Part shown: one piece after another, positions 9,618-21,984 of the stretch
Numbering within the stretch: position 1 is the first letter of the stretch
Layout of the letters: every line of letters starts with the position of its first letter
Source of the DNA: Hygrocybe punicea
Lineage: Eukaryota > Basidiomycota > Agaricomycetes > Agaricales > Hygrophoraceae
Direction: 5' to 3'
Length of the DNA: 64,000 nt
Assembly: GCA_963556145.1 (NCBI GenBank)
Contig: OY744461.1
Coordinates: 62,001 to 126,000, forward strand
Translations under genes and position numbers: made by a program
The notes under the pieces: model-generated
Told to the model about the DNA's origin: nothing
The model's database searches: none
What the model saw: only the letters and a program-made list of their open reading frames with translations

Positions 9618-12600
9618 TCATAACTGTTCGAATGCGGCGTTGATTACGGCCCGTTGCTGTGCAGCATGACTTTTGCCAATACCAGTTGCTGGGGTTGAGC
9701 TTTCTTTTCGTCCCTTGTAGACCACTGGACACTCTCTCCGTCCCATACTCGCCAACACAGAATTGATCCTGCTCCACACATGAGTATACGCCCCCTGATT
9801 CCGAGCCTCTTCCTGTAGCCAAAAGAATTCTTTCGCACGACTGTAACGTGTTAGAACCTGTCGTAGCTCGGCAAAAGGAAACGGAGATAACTCCTCTATG
9901 CGAATCAAGGCCACTATGTCGTCGAGTTCGCGAGCATGCCGTTCCTTCACAAGATCATAATAAATTTTACCAGACAACAGTACCACCCGTTCCACCGCTA
10001 CCTCATTCGCAATGGTGTCAGGCAGAACAGATTGAAATGCAGTTCCGGGCTCAAGCTCGGCCAATGATGACCCAGCAGCCTTATGATAGTGTCAGCGTCG
10101 ATCAGACAACTTCCGATTGGATGTTCGTACCGGAAGCCGTAACAATCCTTTCGGTGCGGCAACAATCAGAGGTTTACGGAAATTTCGTTTAATTTGCCGC
10201 CTAAGCAAGTGAAAGTATTGGGCCGGAGTCGTCGGAAATACCACATGGATATTGACATTTGGAATCGGTTCTTTGTCGTTGAAGACATACCGGTCGTCAG
10301 AAAGCTACGTCAGAAGGAAGATGAGTCGACCATCCCTACGGTTCCTAGCCCGTCAACGAACCTGCAGCATCCTCTCCAAACGAGACGATGAATGTTCGGG
10401 CCCAGCGCCGTCCAAGCCGTGTGGGAGGAGCAGAACAATGCCACTTTGCTTCAGCCATTTGGCTATTCCGGGAGCAAGCCATAAACTAAAGAAGAGCAAG
10501 AGAACTGTCCAACGTACACTCCGCAGACGAGATAAATGTATCAATGATAACCTGAAAAAGGCATTCTTTTATTAATAAAATAGAATCCTGAACTCAGTCA
10601 CCTACTTGAGCACCATTGAAGAAATCTCCGAACTGCCCAAATCCGTCTTCATTGGAGGCTCGATCAAAATCTGGCAAGTTGGAACTCACCTGAGCCTCCC
10701 AAATAGTCAATAAATTAGGACGTTCCCAGCTTGCGCCATACTCAAACTACAATAAAGAAAATTAGTTGTAGGCAGAGAAACAACTTCACGGGTTGCTCAC
10801 TCCAAGAACCGCCATTTCACTCAAAGAGCCTAGATAATGTAGAAGTCGGTGTGCCGCGTAAAGAAGGCGTCGTTAGACAGCATACTGTTTGCCAGCTCTA
10901 GTTTTCCTGGCGCATCAAGCGCCGTATTAAGGGGAACAACAACGGCCTCCGTGTTCTGGTCCACAAACATGGCATGCCTTGTTTGAAATTGATAGATTGT
11001 CAGTAATTCATGGTATTGATTAAGAAAGTTACAATACCGATGACTGAATGTTCCTCGTCCAACATCTTGCCCAGATATTCTCACATCGCAACCTTCGAGC
11101 AGTAGCGTGCCAAAAGCCATTGCCTGCAATCCAGCCAATTGAACCCGGAAGATACGCCCATCAGCACCAATACACACCTCAGCAGTAGCCCAATCCAACC
11201 CTGTGCCAGACTCAATGCTTTGAAGACGATGATTCACGTGTCTACGTAATCTTGAGTGAATCTCCTGCAGCAGGTTGTTAGTGCATTATTTGCCCCGCTC
11301 TCTTGCAGACCTGAAACGATATACGTACAAATTGGTCTGGGACAGTCACGCTTGCACGGCCGACTTTCTGGAGGCATTCTTTCTCGAGACCAGTTTCCGG
11401 GTTTCTGACGGCTGCGTTACTGGCGGGCCAGACCATCCCACTCCATTGCTCTTTGAGCATCGAAGCGGACGGGGTATATGAATCTACTTTGGACAATTGA
11501 TTATCAAGATGAGCCCTGTAAGCTCCGCGGATCCTGGCTGCGTCCTCTGGCGTTAGAATACCCTCAGCCTGCCATGGGCACAATGAGTTTTCGGATCATG
11601 GAAACATCAACAACATTGTGAAAGTAATGACGAACTAGTAATTTATCCTCATATAGTTGGGGTACCGAACGCCGCGAACGAATCTTCTTGTACATGAGAG
11701 GTTGTGTAAAGGAAGGTTCATCAAGTTCGTTATGCCCCCTGAGATGGAATTGCGTCAATGACTGTGTTCCAAGATCCAAAAAATCTTCTACCATCGTCGG
11801 TATACCAAAAGGTCGACAATGATATCCTGCGAAACCCTCATTGAAGATCCCAGTGCGTAATGATCACCTAAAACAATTGCATGCATACCTTGCGGAAGTA
11901 ATTCCGGTATTCAAATGCTGCATGGACAGCCCGGACGACGTCTAGAATGCAACGAGATGTATAACAAGCCTGCAGCATAAAGAGGCCAAAACCATCACCT
12001 TCAGGATGATCCCCGTTGACGTGCAATATTGGGGCATTGATCATTTTCCCGATATCCGAGCAGTACAGCGAGGAACGAGCACTTGAAGCCGGTGTGGTGT
12101 ATCCAATGCTATTTTCAAGCCGTTAGGGATGTTGGCCCGATGAATATATTTTCAATGTAGAGAAGAGCAATTCACTAACTTATTACTGTGTGATGAATAA
12201 CGAGGTCATGCTGGTTAGTTGTGGTATTACTAATAAGAGGCAATCGACACCTACTTCACTAGAATGTGTACGCTCCCCCCGCACGTGAAATGTGGTAAAT
12301 TACCTGATTTAATTGCATCGGTGAAAGTCTATTTTGCGTAAAAGAGGCAGTCACTGACTTAGGCCCAGGCCTTCCATAACGACTCCCTGGCCTGTAAAGC
12401 TTGCATCACCATGTAATTGCAGACACATGACTTTATCGCCAAGTTTACAATCCTCTGGGGAGGCACTGAGGAGAGAATATTGCTTCGCGCGAGTTTTGCC
12501 GAGCGCCACGGAATTGATAGCCTCTGGAAATTTCCGATCATCACCCAGTCAGAAAACCCTGCCGTGGGAATGAATGATAGCAAGGCCACATACCGAGATG

Positions 12601-13822
12601 GGAAGGATTTGGCAAAAGGGAAACTTTTAAAGGTTGATGGGCGCCCTCGTAGATTAATCTTGGAGAAGCCACTGACCAGGAAACCCTTCGTGAAGAGCCG
12701 AGTACGATTTGCACTAGGCCAGTTTTGGAACGTACCAAGATGACTAATTACATCTCCATCTGCACCCAACTCTTCGGGAATCTCAGCTCCCCCCTTGACT
12801 TTGTGAAAGAGGGCCGCGGGGGAATATTGCAGAAGGGCAGTGAGAAGGTTGAGACGACCACGGTGCGGCATCGCAAGAACTATATGCTGTATACCCGCTA
12901 TGACAATATAATTGCAATCACGCAAATCGCACACATTTCAGGGAAGGAGTGGACTAACCCTGCGAAGCAATGCCAAATAGAGTGTCAATTGCCGGTAACA
13001 TCGACTCCCCTCCTTCCAAGCCATATCGTTTAAAATTAGGAAATTTGAGTTGCAGAAAATTGTCAAAAGTTTCACTATGGGTTAGAAGGCTATGGATTCG
13101 TTTCTTCTCTTCTTGGGAAAGCGAAGGCGCATTAGGTGGAGAGTGAGATCGAGATTCCAGAAAATGAGAGAACCAAAGGCGCTCATATTTCGACGGGGAA
13201 TGCATATACTCGTATGCAATCTGCCCAACGTAAACAGAGCGGAGGTGGCGGGTGATGTCGAGTAACGTCCACCACGTTTCAGGGGAGTTCTCGGCCGTAC
13301 TGCCTGACCCTCCCTGGGTGGGCACAGATGGAGAATCCACTGGTTTGGTCCAGATGATGCCGTCGACATTGTATTTCTTCGTTACGTCAGTCAGGCCATA
13401 CCGAGTGGGGTCAAGTGCAGCGACTTCCTCCCGTTGAAGGATGTCCAATGGATCGATCCGGGCAGCACGATGACCATGAGTTCGCACGGAGTCGACATAT
13501 CGCAAGAGAGGAGCATTTCTATTACGATTCTCCAGTTGCGCGGGTGTGTCTAAAAAGTATTCATGAGCCCCAGATTGGACAACGCCGAGTAAGAAACTGG
13601 CAAGTGTTGCAAGTCAGTCAGTGATTCCCACCGCGACGAATCAACCGCTCTTATCGATGGTTATGCAATGATGGCACAAGCCTGGGAGGACTCGCAGAAG
13701 GTGAGGCGCTTACAATCAGGAAACACAAACTCTCGGGCTTTCCGAAAACCGAAGGACTCGTCGTGGTAGGCGCGGACAGTTGTACTCCCAAAACGTATTA
13801 TGGAACGCCTGAAAGCTGTCAT
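9618..13822 (-). CDS. DHTKD1: DHTKD1-type 2-oxoacid dehydrogenase E1 (mitochondrial, ThDP-dependent)
   Basis: E1 subunit of the 2-oxoglutarate dehydrogenase family, closest in wording to DHTKD1 (2-oxoadipate dehydrogenase, lysine/tryptophan breakdown). The start [20 protein letters not shown] looks like a mitochondrial presequence. A GT-AG intron (about 13704-13552) joins FVFPD to [12 protein letters not shown]. Then come [20 protein letters not shown], the active-site [24 protein letters not shown] (ThDP/metal site), [80 protein letters not shown], and a C-terminus ending [21 protein letters not shown]. Many short introns; every block checked is in splice-compatible frame, so it looks intact. 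OGDH proper is the alternative, but the C-terminal block fits DHTKD1 better. Confidence 0.9.
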
Positions 13823-14060
13823 TAGGTTGACAAGGGAACTCTCCGGAAAGTGCGGGGCAATTGCAATTTGGACTTTCTTTGTCAACTTACTCATGTAAAC
13901 TTTCGTCCAAACAATCAGCAAGCTGTCCTTGGCTGTGCCGGCTACAGAAACCGATATTTATATTTGGGGAACCAGGTGCTGGGCAAACCTTGAAGTTTGA
14001 AGCTCGAGCCTGTCCTATTTCTGCATCGCGACCGTCCTTTCACCGAAGACCCCTTCACGA

Positions 14061-15227
14061 TCAAGGTAACACTCCAACAGCAAGCACCTCATCAACCGTC
14101 TTTTCTCCCTGGACAATGGATTGCACAATGGGTAAAGCTTCCCTAAAGTCACTAAACAATATATGTCGGATACCTTCCTTCACGCAATACTGTGCAAGGT
14201 CGTTCTCTCCGGATTCTTTCTGCTTTACGAACAATATATCGGCGTGTTTGGCTGCCGACATATCTGTGGTGTAGTGGCGGTCAGGGAAGAAACCTGGTGC
14301 AGGTAAAGTTTACGCACCGGACACACCATCACCGAAGAAAAAAAGTACCGGGGGATTGGGTAGAAGGCGATAAGGAAGAATCGCGTGAGATTTGTCGTGA
14401 CCAAATCCACTGTAGAGACTTGAGATCATTGGGACTGTTATCTGGAACGTATTCCTGACCTTGTGGGATGACGATAGCGGATGCTCCATTTATCGTCGGA
14501 GTCTAACTGGACGTCATTGGAAATGATTTCCATACCGTCTGCAGCTTCATCGTCAACTAGATGCGAAAGAACCCCACGAATTATGGGTTCCATTCCGCTG
14601 GGATGATCATACTTAACAGGAATCGAAGGGGTTGCATTTGCCTTTCGTACCTCGAAACGATGATCAAGGGAATATCGTTAGCCTTGCACCACCTATAAAA
14701 TTCCTGGAACCCAGGATCCAATTTGATGGCGCCTGAACAATTTCAAAACGGTCATATTGAAACATTGCGATCGACTTACTATCTTTCCGGGTTATAAATC
14801 TCTTACAGTCCTGGATGGAGTGACCGTTGGCAGCAATACTCTCAAGCATTTTACGGAATTCGTCTCTACATGATCTCATTGTAAACGTACAGCGATCATG
14901 TCAGCATACAAAAACACACCGAAAATTAGCACGGCCGATCAGAATTTCCACATTCGCAGCCCTCCTCCGCTCTTGCCCATATCCCAAGTTGTCGGTCAGG
15001 TCTTCACACCCGATCTGGTCAATACCTGGAAACCACCGATGACAGAGTACATCCGCGCACAATCGTTAGAGTCGCAGGTCGTGATGGTACCGTCCCTTGA
15101 AACACATTGTGACAACATTTTTGTCGCAGATTGTTTAGACCAACCAGTCTGAAAATACGACAAATTTCTTGTCTTTGTGAATTGGGGGATAGGGTGGCGT
15201 GCTTTTCAAAGGAAAATCGTCCGTCAT
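14061..15227 (-). CDS. HAD-superfamily phosphatase, PSPase/DKMTPPase-like
   Basis: Predicted cytosolic phosphatase of the HAD IB group, like yeast Ynl010w-type proteins. The first methionine (MTDDFPLKS, 15227) is followed by KKFVVFSDW, which splices to DGTITTCDSND (nucleophile motif DWDGT) and then YLTDNLGYGQERRRAANVEIL. Later: EFRKMLESIAANG, the GMEPIIRGVLSHLV region, EIISNDVQL, GFGHDKSHAILPY, LFFFGDGVS (motif IV, Mg-binding acid) and DMSAAKHADILFVK. The C-terminus ends TVDEVLAVGVLP. At least five GT-AG introns. It lies 238 bp upstream of DHTKD1 and 298 bp downstream of the inositol oxygenase on the same strand. The substrate cannot be read from the sequence. Confidence 0.85.
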
Positions 15228-15524
15228 GATCGCAACGTCGCTAAGCGCCCGTCCGATTCGGAATATGGTGAGAGTGTTGAAGCTGAAGGGTCCTTTCCAA
15301 CAACCAACAAAAACTTCAAATGGAATAAACTTTGGATACATCTAGTCACGTGCAATATTGTATATTCGAAGAACTCTATGGTTTAGTTGTAACAGAAATC
15401 TAGGTGGCACGGAAACGAATGGATACATCGTTCGTAGCCAGGTCTAAGGTGGTACTACGGGAAAACAATCGGATGCAAAATAGCGATGGACCAGATGACA
15501 ACAAGGGCAGCGGCGGAAATAGCA

Positions 15525-16813
15525 TCACCAGTCGAGGACAGGTGGAAAGAATTGAGTGATTAGTCTTTCATAGTAGGGTCTAAGCTCCATAGGGTCGCAG
15601 GGTTCGTCGGTTTTACTGTAGAGGTCGTAAGGGTTAAAGGCCCGAACGGCAACAAGCATCTGCTTGTCCTTTTCGTTCGTGAGTTGTGAATATGCATTTT
15701 CTCGGTGCCATCTGGAGGCAACGTCGTGCAAACCTACTCAGTACGTCAAAGCCATCAAGGGGTACTGGCACTCACGGGTAGAAACTGTGGTAGCGAATCA
15801 TGGCTAAGCCTTCCGCAGGAAGACTGCTTTGATCTTTGAATACATTATATAAGTACTGATTTCGGCGCTCATCAGGAGTGCATTGATATTGAAGCGAACC
15901 AAAGGAGCGCACCTCGTCGTGACCCCAAGAAAGCATGACGTTATCAAGACCGCAATGAGGTTGGTAGATGCCACATTCAGTAGAGTAAACAGCGTCTCGG
16001 GAGTCCGGGTTCCCCGAAAAGGTCTCACGGTAGATAATTTTGTCGGAAAACTTGCAACCGACGACAAACGTGTCCTGAATGAGATCGCCGTCAGATCTAT
16101 GACAGAGGATAAGGTCGATCATACTCACGCCAACCACGTCCCACTGGCCTTCAGATCCGAAAAGCAGCAGCAGTTTACCAAGGTCATGCACTAGGCCAGT
16201 GACCTGGTGCTTGTGTAAGACGAGGTAAATGATTGAAAAAAGGGTTGCGGTACGGACCTGCATCCATTCAGGTTTCCCATCTCGCCGAATGGCTTCAGCG
16301 GTCTGCAAGAGATGTTCCATTTGAGAGACTGATGTCTGCAGAAAGCGTTTGATTTGATTTGGAAAAACGATAATGATTGTGCCCACATCAGGATCGGACT
16401 CGTCAATCAGAGTGTTGAGCATCTCGATGGCTTCCCATACGCTCATACGAATTCTTTTCCTACTCTTGAAGTCTACTCGAGCCTTGATATTGAATGCCAC
16501 GGTTTGTTTTTCTGCAATGGAGTGGTTAGGCGTTGAGACTCGACAAGCAAGGAAAGGCTTGGCAGAGACCATGCTGTTCTTTGTAAAATGACTTGACTCG
16601 GTCACAGGCGTCATGGTATTGCCGAAACTGTGTCTTGTCCTTGAGTTCGTCGAATTCCGACTGCTCGTTCCACAGTTTGCCTTTGAGGATATTGACTAAC
16701 GCTTGCAAGTGAGTGCGGTAAGCAGACGGGCAAACAAAGAGGAGGAACAGACCATTGTCAATGGCGTCTGAAGTGGACTCCAAGTCACGGCCATTGCAGA
16801 CAGCAGTGGGCAT
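15525..16813 (-). CDS. MIOX: myo-Inositol oxygenase
   Basis: Di-iron oxygenase that opens myo-inositol to D-glucuronate. The start MPTAVCNGRDLESTSDAIDN splices to VNILKGKLWNEQSEF. Then come FRQYHDACDRVKSFYKEQH, an intron, EKQTVAFNIKARVDF, MSVWEAIEMLNTLIDESDPD, LLQTAEAIRRDG, the metal-ligand block GLVHDLGKLLLLFG, VVGCKFSDKIIYRETF, YQPHCGLDNVMLSWGHDE (second metal/substrate block) and EGLAMIRYHSFYP. A last intron leads to WHRENAYSQLTNEKDKQM and the end RPYYERLITQFFPPVLDW. Length and motif order match the family, with the HD and GHDE ligands present. It looks functional. Confidence 0.93.
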
Positions 16814-17759
16814 TTGGTCAAGCGAGTGGAGCGCTTATCACGAACAGAGCTTGTCCAAGCTGGAGTGGAGTGGTGGTGAGAGCGGCAGGGGATGCAAGGA
16901 GGACTGCACAAAGGGGGTTATATAGTAAAAGACCAGGAGATAATTGCACAGGGAAGGCGATTGTACGTTGCCACCGATCCCGATCACGCCAGGGAGTGCA
17001 AATATCATCAACTGGCCAAAAATTGGAGTTTCACCGCACTCGATTCGTGCGTGATTATGTGCTTCCGGAAACATTTTACGACGAGGCACTGGAACGAACC
17101 TGAAAAATGGGCACCCATAACCACGTGTCATCGCCAACTTATCATGCGGATCACACAAATAATTTGTTTTTTTGTTAATTGAGGCATGCCGCTTACCCGC
17201 TTAATACCTGCAGAAGCCTTCCAGCGTCGAAAAAAACTATCCCCATGGTACTGCTCTCAAAAGTCCCGCTTTGCTAATAGGGCGTGTGTACCTTTACAGT
17301 CGGAATCATACGTTATACGTAGCTTCAGGCTTGAATTATTTAAAAATCAGGGTGAGTCCTCAGTCCTAGCGCTATGAATTGTGGAGCCAACTGTCGCTGT
17401 TTTTAACCCTGCATGATCAAGTGCTACCTTCTTCAAGTGGGATCACACCCAAATGAGTGCCTTCTTACACAGTCCTGTTTTCACTCACTGACTCACTGGC
17501 AATGGCGGATCCTGGAATCCAAACGCTGGAAAGTTTCTCTGTTATCCTAATTGGACTTATCGGTTATTCGATGTACTCCTGAAAAGAAAAGATGTAATTT
17601 AATCCCTTCGCCGCAGATCTGTGACCTCTCGAGTCCGAGCTCGAGGCTCAGCCTGCACGTTATTTGCACTTAACAGGATCCCGGCTGAGACAAGCGGTGA
17701 GGAGCCCATCTTAGTTCCGGGTATCGTTCCATAAACCCAATGCTCTGCACAAGTCCGGC
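16814..17759. other. Intergenic, no gene recognised
   Basis: Upstream of the inositol oxygenase. Short frames only, none with family resemblance or a convincing intron pattern. It should contain the MIOX promoter and the 3' flank of the next gene; I could not fix a TATA box or transcript end. Confidence 0.4.
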
Positions 17760-18733
17760 TCACGTCTCGAAGTTCAATGTAGGGGGGACAGGGATCAGGA
17801 AACTGGGATCACGGAACACCCAAGACAGCAAAAACGATGTCGATTGTATAGATCTGTGATGTGTACCTTCGGGGTTATCTGACAGGCAGCGACGACAATG
17901 TTGCAGAGTTACTGGAAGAATGGTTTTCCCCGGTGCTGCGGAGAGCAGAAAACCTCTCTGCAAGGGCATGTAGAATTCGTATCCAGAACTTGTAGTCCCG
18001 AATGATGGAAGTTCGAGGTAAACCCTGACTCCACCTTTTTGCTGATTTGTGGCGTCGCACGGGACCAAACCCCCCCACACTTTGAGTGGGAGCCCAGTTG
18101 AAGTGGTGAGACTTCGAAAAGTAACTGGACCGATAAGATGAGAATAACCTTGCCTGGGAGCGAGATTGACTCACGAAGTGCTCCCGAAGTGACACCCTCG
18201 ACTATACGTCTCTCCAGTTCCTCGAAGAAAGTTAGTTGACTGATGAAGTCTTGGTCAGAAACAGTACAGATCTCGACGCCAACATCATCTCACATCTAAA
18301 CACCACCCAAAGTGGACCATAAGATCGGATGGCTCGGGCAGATATCCGAATCCCAGGAAATGGGTGTTGTCCGCAATCAAAAAACTTTAACGCGCGTGAG
18401 GGCTGACCCTTCGAAATTTGACCACTTCCACATATGTGCAGACGTCCTGTAGGGTCCTTCCCATTTCCCATAATAATTCAGTCAGAGGAGCGCCCGCCAA
18501 TCGCCGAGCCAAATGGGTGGACATATGAGGAAAGACAAGGGTCCGTTATTCGCGTTCTGGTAGGTACGCCATTCTAGTGTGCCAATCCAAGTACCGCACG
18601 AAAGAAAGAGCTGCAAGCAATAGGGTATCATCATGCACGCAAAGAAAACGTGGTCTCCAGGAGCATCACTCCCCTTGTTGGTACTGTTGGTTCTTGAAAA
18701 CAACAAAGGCGTCGGGTGCGATAAAAGTCGAAG
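17760..18733 (-). CDS. Unrecognised spliced gene, possibly interrupted by E4
   Basis: Coding-like minus-strand segments in compatible order: FIAPDAFVVFKNQQYQQG (next to the E4 insertion), MSTHLARRLAGAPLTELLWE, QDVCTYVEVVKFRR, HFLGFGYLPEPSDLMVHFG, DDVGVEICTVSDQDFISQL, EELERRIVEGVTSGALRE, GVRVYLELPSFGTTSSGYEF, MPLQRGFLLSAAPGKTILPV. Linking needs several small introns. I do not recognise the family. The 5' end is not found on this side of the hAT insertion; 21204-21340 beyond it is an open minus-strand stretch (NFIFIIHSVQLYSERM) that may or may not be the upstream part. If so, the gene is broken by E4; otherwise E4 sits in its promoter or first intron. Confidence 0.45.
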
Positions 18734-19132
18734 TAGTGATGTGTACGGCCCGGCTTGGCGGCTTTGGCCCGGCTTTGGCCCAGCCCAATAGGGCTCCGCT
18801 CAAGCCAAGCCGTGGCTGACGGCTCCGGCCTGGCCCCGGCTTGGCTTGGCCCAGGCCGCGGCTCTTGCACATGGTCCTACCAGGTCTGCAAGCTCACTCA
18901 CAACCTCACCATCCCTTGGGAACATTGTATGTCCGTCAATTGGCATGATGGTGTGTATTCATGAGGCAAAATGGAGGGGTGGCGATGCTTATGTACCCAA
19001 TGTGGTTGCTGTTCTGCTGGTTGTGAGGCATCACCATTCTGGTTCTCAAATGAGATGGCATGTTGGGGTAAAGTATGTGGGTAAAGTACACACACGGGTC
19101 ACCCGGTGGGTTTCAACCTTGAATTCACCTTG

Positions 19133-19165
19133 CCCAATTGACATTGTGGAGTTCACACGCAAGGT
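19133..19165. repeat. Composite palindrome, degenerate copy (E4)
   Basis: Core CCAATTGACATTG and right arm TTCACACGCAAGGT. The core and AGGT ends are recognisable; the CG dinucleotides of the arm are mostly lost. Confidence 0.45.
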
Positions 19166-19581
19166 GTTTGCCTCCTCCTTGCCAGCCCTGATGCATCATT
19201 GTTGTTGTTGTTGTTGTTGTCATTGTTGTGGTCCTGGACATCATTGTCATTGTCTTGGCCATGTTGTTGTCATCTTGGATGTGTCATCATCTCCTCTGTT
19301 ATACAGGGTTCTTGTCTAAGATGATTGGTTGTCCTTGGCTTCAATGGCTTGTGGATGTCAGCCACAGACACCGCTGTCATATATGATGTAGTGTTGGGGA
19401 AGTTCGGTTTGGTCCGGTTTGGGGCCTTTTTGCCCAAACCGGAAACCGAATGGTCCGGTTTTCCACCCAAAGTCCCCAAACCAGACCGAAACCGATGCAA
19501 ACGGTTTGCATCGGTTCGGTTTCGGTCCAAACGCGGTCTGAACCGCGGACCGCTAGTGCTCAGTGCCCCTGCACCATTCTG

Positions 19582-19635
19582 ACCTCGCAACAGTGCTGCG
19601 CACGTCAATTGACGTGGCCAGCCTGTTTGCGAGGT
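19582..19635. repeat. Composite palindrome (E2)
   Basis: Left arm ACCTCGCAAC, core CACGTCAATTGACGTG (19601-19616, perfect palindrome), right arm TTTGCGAGGT (19626-19635). Confidence 0.8.
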
Positions 19636-20080
19636 AAGATTGGGGTGCTGGGGTGCTGGCACACCCTGCGCCGGCATTGAGCCGCACGTGGGCTTCTCCA
19701 TGGGTGTCCCGACGCGTCACACGCGTTGTACATGCGATGTGGGTTGACCGCGTTGGCCGTTTTCGGTGGATGCGTGATGGTGGTGGTGGTGGTGGTGGTG
19801 GTGGTGGTGCCCCACGCGTCATACGCGTTGTGCACGCGACGACGGCTGGGCCGCTTTGGTTGTTTTCGGCGGACGCGTGGTGGTGGTGGCATAGGAGCCT
19901 CTTCGCGAGGGTGTCCAGACGCGTCATATGCGTTGTACACACGACGACGGCCGGGTTGACCCCACGTTGGCCTTCCTCGGTGGTGTTAGTGTTGCGTGGT
20001 GGTGGTGGTACGGTGCCGCGTTCTATAATGGACGAATAAATCAGTGAAAAAATGAATAAAGGTACATACCACGAAGGAGC

Positions 20081-20099
20081 GGGGTGGATGCACCACCCC
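20081..20099. repeat. GGGGTGGATGCACCACCCC palindrome next to a minus-strand splice donor (E2)
   Basis: E2 version of the second shared motif. The minus-strand donor GTATGT follows. Confidence 0.6.
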
Positions 20100-20850
20100 T
20101 GCTGCTCTTCCACCTTGTTGACTCCACCCCATTCACATACGTTTGGCGCGCGCGTTTTGAACGCGTTTGGCGTGGCGCTGGGGGTGGGCCGTGGGCGTTG
20201 CTGTGGGCGCGTCCGGCGTGGCGTTGACGGTGGTTGTAACCGTCGCCGTTGTCGTTGCCGTTGTCGTGGTCGTTGTCGTGGTGGTGGTGGTGGTGGCCGT
20301 GGTGCATCAACCTGTAATTTGTAAATGCGTTAGTTAAGTTCGAATAAATAAAAATAAAAAACATACGCGGGCGGCAGGGAGTACCCCGCCGCCCGTTTTG
20401 TCGACCTCGGGTGCTCCATCGTCTTCGTTTGGCGTATATCGGGGGTGTTGTTGGTGGGGTTGGTGACTTTGGGTGACTTTCGAAGTCAGCCATGTAGCCG
20501 ACTTTGGACTGTCGGTTTGCGGTTCAAACTGAGTTTGAAACCGTTTTGGCCCGCGGCCAAATCTCCAAACCGGAGACTGAACGGTTCGGTCTCAGCCGAA
20601 ATTTCCCAAACCGAAACCGAAACTGGCGGTTTCGGTTCGGTCTAAACCGGGTTTGGGTCGGTCTGAGACCGAACTTCCCCAACACTAATATGATGCATTT
20701 GTGTCTGCCTTCCCCATCTGCAGTGTGGGTGTGGGCAAGGCCAGGATAGTGTTCATTGTCTTCATGTAGATGTCCTTAGTATCCTCATAGAGTTGTAGGT
20801 TGTTAGAAACATAGAAACATATGAAAAAACAACTATATACCTAGTGCAGT

Positions 20851-20872
20851 GGGGGTAGATGCATCACTTCCC
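20851..20872. repeat. Degenerate second palindrome (E4)
   Basis: GGGGGTAGATGCATCACTTCC, a decayed relative of the motif in the other elements. The minus-strand reading DASTPTAL leads to the donor GTATAT. Confidence 0.5.
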
Positions 20873-21203
20873 TGCTGCTCTCCTTTCATCCTTTGTTGTT
20901 GCTGGACTTGCATGAGTTGTGTTAGCATGACCATGACAGCAGCATGTATGATAGAAAATAAAAGACATCAATAACAAAAAGAAAAAGAAAAAGAAAAAGA
21001 AGATAACAGCTGAGAATGACAACATACCTGCAATTGCTGATGCTGAAGGACCCACTGAAAGCCCTGGCCTGAGGGCCCAGCTCTGGCTTTTCAGGACTCA
21101 AGCTGGCTTAGCTGGGCCAAAAGCCATCACAGGCTGTGACCATTGGCCCAGCTTTGGCTGGCCCACAGCGTGAAGCTGGGCCTTGCACATCACTAAGTCA
21201 AAG

Positions 21204-21984
21204 TGATGTGAGCAGAGGTTATAAACTTCTGGGAGGTGACAAAACTTCAAGATGATCCAAATGGGACATTTCAAGATCATCCTCTCAGAATATAATTGGA
21301 CACTGTGGATGATAAAGATGAAGTTCAGACTCACACTTTTTTATGAACGTTGTATCTCTGCATCAATTCTCCACTGCCTGTCATATCCATGCAACTCCGA
21401 AGGATTCCGATGAACTCTGCTCCAGACTTTTCCGCAATTTTATCTTATCTTATCCTCTCACGGATGTTATTGTTCCTCTCCCTTGTTACACTCTATTCTT
21501 CTTCATCTCCATTTCTCTGGACTCCTATCCATTTCCTTCCCTTTGTTTACTTATCACCATACATAGCAACCTTTTATTTCTTTTATCCTTCTCCAAACTC
21601 CAGTTCCCTTTCCAGAGTACTTATTATCTCTACATTACTAAGGACATAACAATTAGTTTACCAAGTATATAAGTTAGAACTACAATGTCCTGTAACTTGG
21701 TTCTGAAAATCAACTTGAGTTGCCCTCATTCTCAAACTTAGGGCTTCGCCTTAAAGTCTCTGTCCTTAGTCCGAACCTCTGGATTAACTCCACTCCATCC
21801 ACTTGTGCTTACTCAGTACAACTTAGAGAAGTAGCAAAACTACTTCAAGAGTTAACACCTCTGGTCCTCCAACAACTCTGTTCCATCCAGAGTTGCATGC
21901 CTCTAACAGTATTGTCAGAACTCCACTTGAGCCGTACTCTCTTTACACGTTTGATCATGTCTTTCCAAGGTTTCTCTCAATGAA
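21204..21984. other. Leader or flank of the Gypsy element, LTR not delimited
   Basis: 21204-21340 is open on the minus strand (see the gene at 17760). From about 21350 the sequence is C/T-rich and untranslated in character, as expected for an LTR plus leader. A TGTATC...AACA segment ending near 21650 could be an LTR, and TTGGTTCTGAAAATCAA near 21700 a primer-binding site, but no second LTR is present to confirm either. Confidence 0.3.

Larger units (their letters stand above)
19389..20687. mobile_element. Non-autonomous hAT element E2, nested in E4
   Basis: 1299 bp with perfect ATATGATG duplications at 19381-19388 and 20688-20695. The first 18 bases of both ends match as inverted repeats beginning TAGTGTTGGGGAAGTTCGG. 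Subterminal words are CCGGTTTGG/ACCGAAACC types. The interior has (GGT)n arrays (19780-19808), one composite palindrome and GGGGTGGATGCACCACCCC, with minus-strand GGASTPLLRG before a GTATGT donor. Several ACGCGTCA-Y-ACGCGTTGTACA-like words recur at 19710, 19815 and 19918. No transposase frame. Confidence 0.9.
18734..21195. mobile_element. Non-autonomous hAT element E4 (contains nested E2)
   Basis: Flanks AGTCGAAG (18726-18733) and AGTCAAAG (21196-21203) agree at 7 of 8 bases. Inverted ends are TAGTGATGTGTACGGCCCGG and, minus strand at the right, TAGTGATGTGCAAGGCCCAG. Subterminal sequence is dense in GGCCCGGCTTGGC/GCTGGGCC words. The interior has a (GTT)n array at 19199-19222, one degenerate composite palindrome and a relative of the GGTGGGTGCACCACC palindrome. 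On the minus strand MKGEQQGSDASTPTAL precedes a GTATAT donor. About 1155 bp are its own sequence; the rest is E2 plus its duplication. No transposase. Confidence 0.82.
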
